Source: Desulfosporosinus lacus DSM 15449
GTDB taxonomy: Bacteria > Bacillota > Desulfitobacteriia > Desulfitobacteriales > Desulfitobacteriaceae
Reading direction: 5' to 3'
DNA length: 64,000 bases
NCBI RefSeq assembly: GCF_900129935.1
Contig: NZ_FQXJ01000020.1
Location: 1 to 64,000, forward strand
In this document: piece after piece, positions 42,529-50,942 of the stretch
Layout: each line of letters starts with the position of its first letter
Position numbering within the stretch: the first letter of the stretch is position 1
Program-made: the position numbers and the translations under genes
The notes under the pieces: generated by a model
What the model was told of the DNA's origin: nothing
Database searches by the model: none
The model's input: only the letters and a program-made list of their open reading frames with translations

Positions 42529-44073
42529 ATGCGTCAAGTTCGAAGAAAAACAATGGATACTGCTGCTAGAGACTATTTGTTTAAGGCTAAAAACGAGGGG
42601 CTTCAACTTTCTTGGAATAAATACGAGGGTATGTTACCTCAAGACGGGTTTAGCCAAATTGGACTGAGCTGTTACGAGTGTTTGCAGGGGCCGTGCCGCT
42701 TAAACCCCTTTCGCCCTGAGGAAAATAGCACGGTTTGCGGTTTAGGGAACGATGAGCTGGTCTTACTTTGGTTAACTAGGCAAGCCGGAGAAAATCGCGA
42801 ATTGGTTGCTGCAGGTTCACAAATGCTAGCGGAGCTTAAGAGTAAAGTTTCAGTTGGCGAAGTGGCCCTGGATTTACTCCAATTAAAAGCAACAAAATGG
42901 TCTGTCAATGGGACGGATTTGGGTGACTTGGTGATGGGGTTGAGCCTCAAGTTTGCAGAGTTAACATATCATCGAGCACAGTCTAAAACGTGTAATATAA
43001 ATGATTTAATGACCTTAGGAACCCAACAAATCAATTTAGCAGGCTTTAACGCTGATCTGGCAGAGGTACTATACGGCAAGTACAGCAGTCAGTCCCGCTT
43101 GGTTGGGTTAGGTGTAATTAAAGAAAAAGCCGTCAACATTTGCTTAGATGGTGTGAGCCCTCTGATGCTAGCCAAAGCGTTTGAGTTACGCAATGAACTT
43201 GAGGGGGAAGCGATCCAACTAGGTGCGAGTGATGGTTTGAACATTGTATTAGCTGGGGATTTCTCCTCGAACTTTGGCTTTAATACCTCCTGCAATCAGG
43301 GGACGGTCGAATTTGCTGTTTTAACAGGACTCGTAGATTTATATCTTATTGGAGATGGGCTTGGTAAAGGAAGGATCCCTGCCGCTAGTTATCATACCGT
43401 CGTCGCTTCAGCAGTTTCCACCAAAGAGGCACTTAAGGAAGTCTTTATGCAAGGCATTGCCGCTTATAGTCAACGTAATCTGAAGAAAGTAAAGGTTTCT
43501 AATCAAGTCGAAAAGGCTGAAGGGGTATCTGACATTAATCCATTAGGGATTAAGTCGCTCCTTGGCCAAGGTTTGATCAAGGGAATTTGTGTGATTGGCG
43601 GAGGTTCAAACCTTAAGCTCACGGAAGATCTAGGTAATTTGGATCTGGCCAGAAAGCTGAGCTTTCAGAAGGTTTTATGCCTAACCTATGGAAATTCGGC
43701 GGTAACTCTTGCTAAGTACGGTTGTTTGAATTCGGAAAGACTGGAAAACAAAGTCCTGGCAGACGAATTGGAAGGCGAAGCTACGCCACTGATTTGCAGT
43801 GTGGGCGGGGAAGGGGATGCAGCTAAGCTAATTGAAGTACTTGGGGCTGTTGGAGTAGAAAAAGTTGTAGCAGTTTTCCCGGAGTTAACCAGTGCCAGAG
43901 ATTTGCAGATGGCTTTAGCTCTAGCCCAGACAGGGGCTAAGGTATTTACCGGCGTGCAATTACCTGTTGCAGGCAGTGTTAAGATTTCAGAAGAGATTGG
44001 TAAAGTCATCGAGTACAGTGAACCTAAAGATTTAGCTGATACTGTGGCGAAATGTTTTGGAATTCAAGAGTAG
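42529..44073 (+). CDS. CO-dehydrogenase (CooS)-like protein lacking the catalytic C-cluster ligands
   Basis: A 514-residue protein that aligns in outline with Ni-CO dehydrogenases (about 635 residues). The B-cluster group is kept (CYECLQGPC with a later VCG near residue 70). The two D-cluster cysteines before it are gone. Segments matching the C-cluster regions can be followed but the ligands are replaced: GHxP is DGVSP, the CTGNE region is LAGDFSS, the VQC region is IGDG, GCNNP is IGGGSN and TGC is TYGNS. It can hardly oxidise CO. It may be an electron-transfer, scaffolding or sensing relative. It follows the CooF-like gene by 39 bases and starts with an ATG behind AAGGAGGG. Confidence 0.78.
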   Translation: MRQVRRKTMDTAARDYLFKAKNEGLQLSWNKYEGMLPQDGFSQIGLSCYECLQGPCRLNPFRPEENSTVCGLGNDELVLLWLTRQAGENRELVAAGSQMLAELKSKVSVGEVALDLLQLKATKWSVNGTDLGDLVMGLSLKFAELTYHRAQSKTCNINDLMTLGTQQINLAGFNADLAEVLYGKYSSQSRLVGLGVIKEKAVNICLDGVSPLMLAKAFELRNELEGEAIQLGASDGLNIVLAGDFSSNFGFNTSCNQGTVEFAVLTGLVDLYLIGDGLGKGRIPAASYHTVVASAVSTKEALKEVFMQGIAAYSQRNLKKVKVSNQVEKAEGVSDINPLGIKSLLGQGLIKGICVIGGGSNLKLTEDLGNLDLARKLSFQKVLCLTYGNSAVTLAKYGCLNSERLENKVLADELEGEATPLICSVGGEGDAAKLIEVLGAVGVEKVVAVFPELTSARDLQMALALAQTGAKVFTGVQLPVAGSVKISEEIGKVIEYSEPKDLADTVAKCFGIQE

Positions 44074-44109
44074 CTTGCGCAAGGCTCAAGCTGAAAGGAG
44101 GGATAAGTT

Positions 44110-44856
44110 TTGCAAATTGACGCGAATAAGTGCGTAGGATGTGGGCAATGCAGGCCGTTTTGCACTATGGGAGTGATTAATTTCACTCGCAGTGGAAAAG
44201 GGACCAAAGTTCATTGCTATGTAGATGAGGATGAATGTGTAGATTGCGGAATATGCTACCGGGCCCAGGTATGTCCAGTCGATGCCCTTCATCAACCACT
44301 CTATGGTTGGCCTCGTTCCATCAGAGGAACCTTTAGCAATCCGTTAGCTGAACATAAGGAAACCCGAGTGCCAGGTCGCGGTACAGAAGAAATGAAGACT
44401 AATGATATTACCAATCGTTTTAAACGAGGCTTTGCTGGAATGGCTGCTGAGATGGGACGTCCGGGTACGGGCGCCCGAATGCGCGAAGCAGAAAAGGTCT
44501 TTATGGCCTTAGCCAAATTAGGTGTAGAGTTTGAACCCAATAATCCTTTGACAGGATTACTCAAAGATAAAACCACTGGGGAGATGAACCCAGAGGTGCT
44601 CAATGAAAAGGTGCTTTCCGCGATTATTGAAATGATTATTCCCTTAGATAAGGTGATTCCTGTGCTGGAAACGATGGAGAGGGTGGCAGAGGAAATCAAT
44701 ACGGTATTTTCAATCGACTTAGTGGCGAGGACTGATGAGGATTTTTCCGTTCCTACAGCCCGCATTATGAATGAAAATGATAAATGGTTTTCAATCAACG
44801 GAAAAATTAATTTGGGGTTGGGTCACATGAACGTGAAGGGAGCGGGTGTAAAATGA
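44110..44856 (+). CDS. two-cluster ferredoxin-domain protein of unknown function
   Basis: A 248-residue protein. The N-terminal 70 residues hold two [4Fe-4S] motifs, CVGCGQCRPFCTMGVI (residues 8-23) and CVDCGICYRAQVCPVDA (about 45-61). The remaining part is a mostly helical, charged domain (RFKRGFAGMAAEMGRPGTGARM, then KVIPVLETMERVAEEINTVF) that I do not recognise. The TTG start follows AAGGAGGG. It overlaps the next gene by four bases, so the two products probably work together. No membrane segment. Confidence 0.75.
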   Translation: MQIDANKCVGCGQCRPFCTMGVINFTRSGKGTKVHCYVDEDECVDCGICYRAQVCPVDALHQPLYGWPRSIRGTFSNPLAEHKETRVPGRGTEEMKTNDITNRFKRGFAGMAAEMGRPGTGARMREAEKVFMALAKLGVEFEPNNPLTGLLKDKTTGEMNPEVLNEKVLSAIIEMIIPLDKVIPVLETMERVAEEINTVFSIDLVARTDEDFSVPTARIMNENDKWFSINGKINLGLGHMNVKGAGVK

Positions 44857-45494
44857 GCCATACCCTTCATCGACGAGGAACTGAAGCAAACTTACAACAA
44901 GATTATATTGTCTTTTCTATGACTGCCAAAGGTTTTAATGAAGTTAATTCCAGGTACGCTTTACAGGAATTTTTACGAATCCTCGATAAATATGAACATG
45001 TGAATATGGGTGATATGAAAACTGGTGGGAAGTTTCTTGTTAATAAGGATCAAATCATCAACAATGTTGCAGACACCTCGATCGTTCACGCAGTGTTTTC
45101 GGATCGGAAGCAACTCAGAGATGCTCTAAAAGAACTGAAAGAGGCAGACCTTGGGGTTTCGGTGATTGTATCAGGAATCGTTGAGCATGTGGAACAGGCT
45201 TGTCAGGAAGCCGGGATTGATCCCCATACTGTAGAGTACTCAGTCGGAATTCGCGGTAAGCTTGCGAGAATTCCTGAGGATGAGCTCCTTGAAATTACGA
45301 CCATGTGCGGACATGGTATGGTTTCACAGCATTTAGTCAGGCAAATGCTGTTGGATCTAAAACGTGGCAAACGCACTGCTCAAGAAGCGGGGGAATATTT
45401 GGCTACTCCCTGTGTGTGTGGAGTCTTTAATCCCCAAAGGGCGCAGAGACTACTTGAGGAATTGGCAGAAGTATGGTGCTTTGACGAAGTATAG
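44853..45494 (+). CDS. unrecognised protein with a C-terminal cysteine motif
   Basis: A 213-residue soluble protein that I cannot assign. The N-terminal 120 residues look like an alpha/beta domain (YIVFSMTAKGFNEVNS; TSIVHAVFSDRKQLRDAL; LGVSVIVSGIVEHVEQAC). The C-terminal part contains TMCGHGMVSQHLV and, 40 residues later, ATPCVCGVFNPQRAQRLL, so Cys-x-Cys and a distant Cys could form a metal site. The ATG overlaps the previous gene by four bases. It is always worth treating as a partner of the ferredoxin-domain protein. Confidence 0.7.
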   Translation: MSHTLHRRGTEANLQQDYIVFSMTAKGFNEVNSRYALQEFLRILDKYEHVNMGDMKTGGKFLVNKDQIINNVADTSIVHAVFSDRKQLRDALKELKEADLGVSVIVSGIVEHVEQACQEAGIDPHTVEYSVGIRGKLARIPEDELLEITTMCGHGMVSQHLVRQMLLDLKRGKRTAQEAGEYLATPCVCGVFNPQRAQRLLEELAEVWCFDEV

Positions 45495-45510
45495 ACAGGG
45501 GGTTACACCA

Positions 45511-46725
45511 TTGGTTTATGTGATAGTGGGTAATGGCCCTGCGGGGACAAATGCGATCGAACAGATCCGCAACATCGACCCAACGGGGAAAATTATCTTG
45601 ATAGCTCAAGAGGCTAACCTTCCGTATAGCCGAATTACAACCCCGGAATATATGACAAATGAACTCGAAGAACAAGATATGTATATTAGAGATGCTGATT
45701 TCTACGAAAACTATGGTGTAGAAACTCGACTTGGGCACAGGGCGGAACAAGTCCGCGTACTGGAAAACGCGGTTATCTTAGAGAATGGCGAGAAAATTGC
45801 TTATGATAAGCTTTTAATTGCCACAGGATCTCGGCCCTTTATTCCAAGCTGGATTGATCTAGAGGTGGAAGGGGTATTTTCCCTTTGGAATAAAGCGGAT
45901 TCCGAGGAAATAAACTCGTTTTTACCCCAAGTTAAAAATGCGGTGATAATTGGTGGGGGTCTCGTGGGTTTACAGGCCGCTCGAGTTTTAAATGCCTGCG
46001 GCATTAAGGTTAGTGTTGTGGAAATGGCCAACCGCCTAATGCCGGGACAACTAGATCAAGCTGCCGCAGATATGCTGTTAAAAGCCCTTGGGAACCATGG
46101 AGTACAGGTTTTACTGGGGACCGAGGTTAAATCTTTACAAGTTAAAGAGAACAAGGTTGAGGGAGTTCAAACAATAGATCACTTCCTGGAAGCTGAGCTA
46201 GTTATCACAGCTGTCGGGGTAAGACCCAATCTTGATTTTCTGACTGAAAGTGGAGTGCAAATTGAAAAGGGGATCGTGGTCAACGAATTCATGCAATCAA
46301 ATGTCCCGACAATCTATGCAGCAGGGGATATAGCGCAAGCTGCCAGCCTGCTTACCGGTGAATCAATGCTCAGGGCATTGTGGCTGACAGCGGTTCAGCA
46401 GGGCAAAATTGCCGGCGCCAGTATGGCTGGTTCGAGGACGGCTTATCCTGGGAGTCACGCGATGAACTCAATTCAACTTTTTGGGTTGCCGATCATTTCT
46501 TTAGGGAGAATTGAAGGAGGCTCAGGTGTGGAGGAAGTTATTCTAAGCCAGCCCTCTTCAGGGGTCTATCAGAAGCTTTTACTTGAGAATGGGTGCTTAA
46601 CAGGTCTCTTATTTGCAGGGGAAGTCCAGGAAGCTGGGGTTTTGTATCACAAATTAGGACAGTTGCTTAACCAAGGATACTGGGGTTCCTTAAGAGTGCT
46701 CGATGTGGAGGACATGCTGGCTTGA
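45511..46725 (+). CDS. FAD/NAD(P)-dependent oxidoreductase (nitrite-reductase/rubredoxin-reductase-like fold)
   Basis: A 404-residue flavoprotein of the pyridine nucleotide-disulfide oxidoreductase class I fold. The FAD-binding start is VYVIVGNGPAGTNAIEQI, LLIATGSRPFIP follows, the NAD(P) site is VIIGGGLVGLQAARVL and the second FAD motif is PTIYAAGDIAQA. No CxxxxC redox pair is seen, so it is more like NADH:rubredoxin/ferredoxin reductases than a disulfide reductase. The TTG at 45511 with AGGGGGT gives a start right at the Rossmann strand. It probably links the Fe-S proteins of this operon to NAD(P)H. Confidence 0.88.
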   Translation: MVYVIVGNGPAGTNAIEQIRNIDPTGKIILIAQEANLPYSRITTPEYMTNELEEQDMYIRDADFYENYGVETRLGHRAEQVRVLENAVILENGEKIAYDKLLIATGSRPFIPSWIDLEVEGVFSLWNKADSEEINSFLPQVKNAVIIGGGLVGLQAARVLNACGIKVSVVEMANRLMPGQLDQAAADMLLKALGNHGVQVLLGTEVKSLQVKENKVEGVQTIDHFLEAELVITAVGVRPNLDFLTESGVQIEKGIVVNEFMQSNVPTIYAAGDIAQAASLLTGESMLRALWLTAVQQGKIAGASMAGSRTAYPGSHAMNSIQLFGLPIISLGRIEGGSGVEEVILSQPSSGVYQKLLLENGCLTGLLFAGEVQEAGVLYHKLGQLLNQGYWGSLRVLDVEDMLA

Positions 46726-46761
46726 CCTGCCAAACCAAATTTGCAAATAGGAGTGTATTTA

Positions 46762-47748
46762 ATGGGAATAACTACAAAAGCTGCTTTACTCAATAAAGCG
46801 TACGACATTTTTCTTGTCGAACGTAATTTAGAATGTGGGCCTGATGAGGTTATTGTTAAAAACCATTTGATTGGAATCTGCGGGTCGGATAAAACCTTTT
46901 ACAGAGGGCAGATGCCTCCCCAGACAGCTGAGTTTAGACAAAAGCCGGAGTTTCCCTTTAGATTAGGGCACGAGAGCGGCGGCACCGTCGTAGAAGTGGG
47001 TGCCAAGGTCAGGGAATATAAGGTTGGGGACCAGGTTATTGCCTTTGGTTGGAATAACAATCTGGCTGAGTATTTTAAAGCAAAAGAATGGGAACTCCAA
47101 GCGGTGCCGGAAGGTTTAGACCCAGATTTAGCGGCTTTAGGTGAGCCTGTATCCTGTGCCATGTACTCCGGTATGAACTCAGGTGTCCAATTAGGGGATA
47201 CTGTAGTAGTTATGGGTGGCGGCTTTGCGGGTCAGATCATCGCTCAATGTGCCAAACAAAAGGGTGCGGAAAAAGTCATCGTCGTTGATGTCTTGGAGGG
47301 GAAACTAGATCTGGCTAAAAAGCTCGGTGCGGATATTGTCATAAATTCCACCCAACAAGATGCGGCCCAGTTAATTGCTGAATTAACTAAAGGACAAGGT
47401 GCAGATGTCGTGGTGGAGGTAGCAGGCAGCCAAGAATCTATTAATATGTGCACCAAAGTACTTAGGCATAATGGAAAGTTTGTCTGGTACAGTTGGATTA
47501 CCCAACCAGTTACTTTGGATATCAGCCGGTGGCATGACGATGGTATAGAATTTATCAATACCTGCCTCGTTCATCATTCTTGGCGTGAACGATTTGTCTG
47601 GACTCCCAAAACCCTTCGACCAGTTCTTCAAGGGCTGATTGATATTAAATCCTTAATTACCCATGAGTTTAAACTTGAACAGATTTCAAAAGCCTTTGAT
47701 TTAGTGGATAAAGATGATACAGCGATAAAAGTCATCTTACGTCCGTAA
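46762..47748 (+). CDS. zinc-type alcohol/polyol dehydrogenase (MDR family)
   Basis: A 328-residue medium-chain dehydrogenase. The catalytic zinc ligands are visible: Cys in GICGSDKTFYRG near residue 40, the GHESGGTVVEVG His-Glu pair and LGEPVSCAMY. The NAD(P) fold has VVVMGGGFAGQIIAQCAKQKGAEKVIVVD. The four-cysteine structural zinc loop of classical members is absent. The ATG at 46762 behind AGGAGTG is preferred over an upstream in-frame TTG. It is the last gene before a strong terminator, and its substrate (an alcohol or sugar acid linked to the module) is not known. Confidence 0.88.
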   Translation: MGITTKAALLNKAYDIFLVERNLECGPDEVIVKNHLIGICGSDKTFYRGQMPPQTAEFRQKPEFPFRLGHESGGTVVEVGAKVREYKVGDQVIAFGWNNNLAEYFKAKEWELQAVPEGLDPDLAALGEPVSCAMYSGMNSGVQLGDTVVVMGGGFAGQIIAQCAKQKGAEKVIVVDVLEGKLDLAKKLGADIVINSTQQDAAQLIAELTKGQGADVVVEVAGSQESINMCTKVLRHNGKFVWYSWITQPVTLDISRWHDDGIEFINTCLVHHSWRERFVWTPKTLRPVLQGLIDIKSLITHEFKLEQISKAFDLVDKDDTAIKVILRP

Positions 47749-47830
47749 TAATCAAACCGTTCCCTTGTTTTTTGCGATGAAGGAAAAGGGAGAATTATTT
47801 GAGCCGGATTTAAATCACCCAAATACCATA

Positions 47831-47873
47831 AAAGAAGGGGCTTGCATCATTTTTGAAGCAGAGCCCCTTCTTT
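47831..47873. terminator. bidirectional terminator between the dehydrogenase and the MocR gene
   Basis: AAAGAAGGGGCT (47831-47842) and AGCCCCTTCTTT (47862-47873) are perfect 12-base arms with A/T-rich flanks, serving both converging genes. Confidence 0.88.
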
Positions 47874-47882
47874 AAGTATTCA

Positions 47883-49436
47883 TCACACTAAAGGTTCATT
47901 AAATCGAGGTCTGAGAATCCTGCCTCCATGGTTAGGCTGATTTAATAACTCGGAAACAGCTCCGCAGAGACGGAAGATCCCTTCTCGAATCGTCGTTTCG
48001 GAATGACGACAGAAACAGAGTCTTATCCGGTCCTTCCCTCCGGAGTTAACGTAAAAAGCATTTCCCGGGACAAAATTCACTTTCTTTTCGGCTGCTTTGG
48101 TAAGCAGTGCTGTAGCTTTCAATCCCGGCGGCAATTCACACCATAAATAATACCCGCCTGCTGGAACGGTCCAAGATAAGCCTTGTGGTGCAAACTCCGT
48201 TAAAGCGCTCACCATAGCATCTCGTTGACTCTTATATTGGCTTCTTACAAGTGGAAGGTGCTTGTCCAACAGTCCTTGGGTACAAAATTCGGTCATAATC
48301 CACTGAGTTGTTGTGCTGGTATGGAGGTCAACGTGCTGTTTTGCTAGGGATAATTGCTCTAGAACCGGGAGAGGTGCTGCGCACCAGCCGAGGCGGAGAC
48401 CTGGAAAGAGCATTTTGGAGAATGTTCCAAGATATATTACATGTGCGTGCTCATCAAGGGACTTAAGGGAAGAAAGTGGTTGATTTTCGTAATAGAGTTC
48501 ACTGTAAGGATCGTCTTCTACAATGGGCACATGGTATTGATAGGCTAATCTAAGAAGTTCATGCCGCCGTCCAATACTCATGGTTGTTCCAGTGGGGTTT
48601 TGAAAGGTTGGGAGAGTATAGATGAATTTAGGCCGATGTCGTGAGAGAATCTGCTCTAAGACATCTATTCTTAAGCCTTCTTCATCTAAAGGTATAGTAA
48701 GAATGTGAGCCCCGGCTGCCTTAAAGACCCCTATTGCTCCAAGAAAGGAAGGTTCCTCCATTACAATATAGTCACCTGGTTCTAAGAAAACTTTGGTAAG
48801 CAGATCAAGTCCCTGTTGAGAACCGGAGGTCATAAGAATTGTTTGGGCTTGAGCATTTATGCCTCGGTAACTAAGCCAATCCGCTAAGTATTGGCGTAAA
48901 GGATAATGTCCAATGGTAGGTCCGTATTCTAAGGCCTTCCAATTACCTGGACGCATTACTTCCTTGCAAATTTCGTTCAATTCGTTTAGCGGATAGTATT
49001 CCCCTGCGGGAGATCCCAAGGCGAAGGAAATCTGATCCTCTTCACCGATCTCATCCAGTATGGAGGCTAATACCGGATTGTGCATACGTTCAGACTGACT
49101 TGTATAAAAGTTCTGCCAAGATATTGGCTGGACGGGCATACCAAGTACCTCAGAATGGTCGAGATTAGACAAACGGTTGAGAAAATGTTGAACTGTCTGG
49201 GCGGGGCTTACGATGGTTCCTTTGCCTACGTGTGGCTGAATTAATCCATCTGCTGTCAGCTCATGGTAGGCGTTGACTACTGTTGTGCGATTGACTCCTA
49301 AAGAGGCGGCAAGTTTGCGCTCAGGTGGGAGGCGGTATCCGGGAGGGAGTTCATTAGCTAGAATGAGTTGACGAATCTGACTTCTGATTTGTAAGTAAAG
49401 CGGCGTTTTTAGGGAACGGTCTAAGTGCAGTTTCAT
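47883..49436 (-). CDS. MocR/PdxR-type regulator: GntR DNA-binding domain fused to aminotransferase
   Basis: A 517-residue PLP-dependent regulator. Residues about 5-75 form a GntR winged helix (PLYLQIRSQIRQLI, GYRLPPERKLAASLGVNRTTVVNAYHEL). The rest is a fold-type I aminotransferase with SGSQQGLDLL, YTLPTFQNPTGTTMS, VEDDPYSELYY and the PLP lysine in LGTFSKMLFPGLRLGW. The ATG at 49436 with GAGGAAAAC is preferred over a GTG upstream. Such proteins usually regulate PLP or amino-acid genes and often a neighbouring gene; here the adjacent aminotransferase 89 bases away is a candidate. Confidence 0.92.
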   Translation of the reverse strand: MKLHLDRSLKTPLYLQIRSQIRQLILANELPPGYRLPPERKLAASLGVNRTTVVNAYHELTADGLIQPHVGKGTIVSPAQTVQHFLNRLSNLDHSEVLGMPVQPISWQNFYTSQSERMHNPVLASILDEIGEEDQISFALGSPAGEYYPLNELNEICKEVMRPGNWKALEYGPTIGHYPLRQYLADWLSYRGINAQAQTILMTSGSQQGLDLLTKVFLEPGDYIVMEEPSFLGAIGVFKAAGAHILTIPLDEEGLRIDVLEQILSRHRPKFIYTLPTFQNPTGTTMSIGRRHELLRLAYQYHVPIVEDDPYSELYYENQPLSSLKSLDEHAHVIYLGTFSKMLFPGLRLGWCAAPLPVLEQLSLAKQHVDLHTSTTTQWIMTEFCTQGLLDKHLPLVRSQYKSQRDAMVSALTEFAPQGLSWTVPAGGYYLWCELPPGLKATALLTKAAEKKVNFVPGNAFYVNSGGKDRIRLCFCRHSETTIREGIFRLCGAVSELLNQPNHGGRILRPRFNEPLV

Positions 49437-49525
49437 TTTTGTTTTCCTCACATTACTTGTTTCGATTTAACATGTCTGAAGTCAAATATTTAAATTTCGC
49501 GGTTCTCGGTTCGACTTATCCCGAA

Positions 49526-50701
49526 TTAGTAATTTGGTAATATGCTTGCCAAACGTTTAATTCCCTGTTTTATTTGCAGTGGGGAGGGGTTAGAAAAATT
49601 TAATCTCATGTTGCTGTAACTTTTTCCATCTGTATAAAAATTTGCTCCCGGAACATAGGCCACATTACTAGCCAAGGCATAGGGCAGGAGTTTAAGAGTG
49701 TCATACGCTTCTGGCAGGGTCAGCCAAATAAACATTCCCCCAGATGGCTCGGTCCATATAGCTTGATCGTTAAAGTTTTTCTTTAGTTCGTTAAGCATAA
49801 GATTTCTTCGTATTTTATAGGCTTGGCGAATCCTTTCGATGTGTTGAATTGGATTAAAATGAGTTAGGTAGTAATGAGTAGCTTTTTGTAATAGAGTGCT
49901 GGTGTGTAAATCAGTTCCTTGTTTTGCAACGACCAGTTTGGTTATCAGATCCTTTCCTCCGACAATCCAGCCGAGTCGAAGCCCGGGTGCAAGGGTTTTA
50001 GAAAAGGTACCTAGATAAACTACTTCATCCTCGGTAGAATAAGACCTAATAGGCAAAATGGAAGAACCATCATAATGAAGTTCGCAGTAAGGATCATCCT
50101 CAATTATGGGAATATTGTATTTGCTCGCGATACGGAGTACCATCTTTCTCTCTTCAACAGTCAAAGTGGTGCCGGTAGGATTCTGATAAGTGGGAGCGAG
50201 GTAAATGATCTTGGGGCGGTTAAGCTTAATTGATAATTCGAGAGCCGCACTGTCAATTCCTGGCCCATTTGTAGGGATTGTCTCAAAATTGGCTTGGTAA
50301 CTTCGAAAGGTTTGGATGGCTCCAAGATAACTAGGGTTCTGGAGGAGCACTATATCGCCAGGATTAATAAATAACTTGGCGATAAGGTCTAAGCCTTGTT
50401 GTGAACCGTTCGTAAGAAATATGTTTTCTGCTTCAGTTTGGATGCCTTTAATCCTCATTTGGGCAGCTATCTCTTCACGTAAGGGTAAATATCCTTCCGT
50501 AGTTCCGTATTGGAGGACTGAAGGATCGCCTGTCCCAAAAACCTGAGCATAAGATTCCTGGATTTCCTTAAGAGGAAATAACTCTGGGGCTGGAAGACCA
50601 CCGGCAAAAGAAATAATCTGCGGTTGTTCAGTAACTTTTAGAAGTTCGCGAATCGCTGAATTCTGCATGTGATTTACCCTTTCGGCAAAGGTATATGGCA
50701 T
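49526..50701 (-). CDS. class I/II aminotransferase (2-aminoadipate type, MocR-related)
   Basis: A 391-residue PLP enzyme closely related in sequence to the neighbouring regulator's C-terminal domain but without a DNA-binding part. It has NGSQQGLDLIAKLF, IYLAPTYQNPTGTTLT, IEDDPYCELHYDG and the lysine in LGTFSKTLAPGLRLGWI, ending with MRLNFSNPS. This resembles LysN/ARO8-like 2-aminoadipate or branched/aromatic aminotransferases. The ATG is behind AGGGGGG. Upstream direct repeats at 50760-50793 suggest control by the MocR protein. Amino donor unknown. Confidence 0.92.
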   Translation of the reverse strand: MPYTFAERVNHMQNSAIRELLKVTEQPQIISFAGGLPAPELFPLKEIQESYAQVFGTGDPSVLQYGTTEGYLPLREEIAAQMRIKGIQTEAENIFLTNGSQQGLDLIAKLFINPGDIVLLQNPSYLGAIQTFRSYQANFETIPTNGPGIDSAALELSIKLNRPKIIYLAPTYQNPTGTTLTVEERKMVLRIASKYNIPIIEDDPYCELHYDGSSILPIRSYSTEDEVVYLGTFSKTLAPGLRLGWIVGGKDLITKLVVAKQGTDLHTSTLLQKATHYYLTHFNPIQHIERIRQAYKIRRNLMLNELKKNFNDQAIWTEPSGGMFIWLTLPEAYDTLKLLPYALASNVAYVPGANFYTDGKSYSNMRLNFSNPSPLQIKQGIKRLASILPNY

Positions 50702-50759
50702 ATTTTTTCCCCCCTGTTTAAGTTTTAGCTAATTATATGGGGGAGTTTCCAATCTTACA

Positions 50760-50793
50760 ACATCCAATTGGATGATTGTATAATACATCCAAT
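50760..50793. promoter_or_regulatory. direct-repeat operator candidate between aminotransferase and MBL genes
   Basis: ACATCCAAT occurs at 50760-50768 and 50785-50793, 25 bases apart, with an inverted ATTGGATG (50767-50774) that makes CATCCAATTGGATG palindromic. MocR-type regulators commonly bind such direct repeats over a promoter; the TATAAT at 50779-50784 lies between them. Confidence 0.55.
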
Positions 50794-50942
50794 AACTTAT
50801 ATTTTTCATTATGTGTTTTCAGCATTTAATGATACCTCGTATTTAAATGGAAATGGTCTTACTAAATGGCAGGTATTTGAAATAATATAAAGAATAACTA
50901 GTAAGACTATTCTGATATAATCTACAGAAAAGAAAGAAAGTG

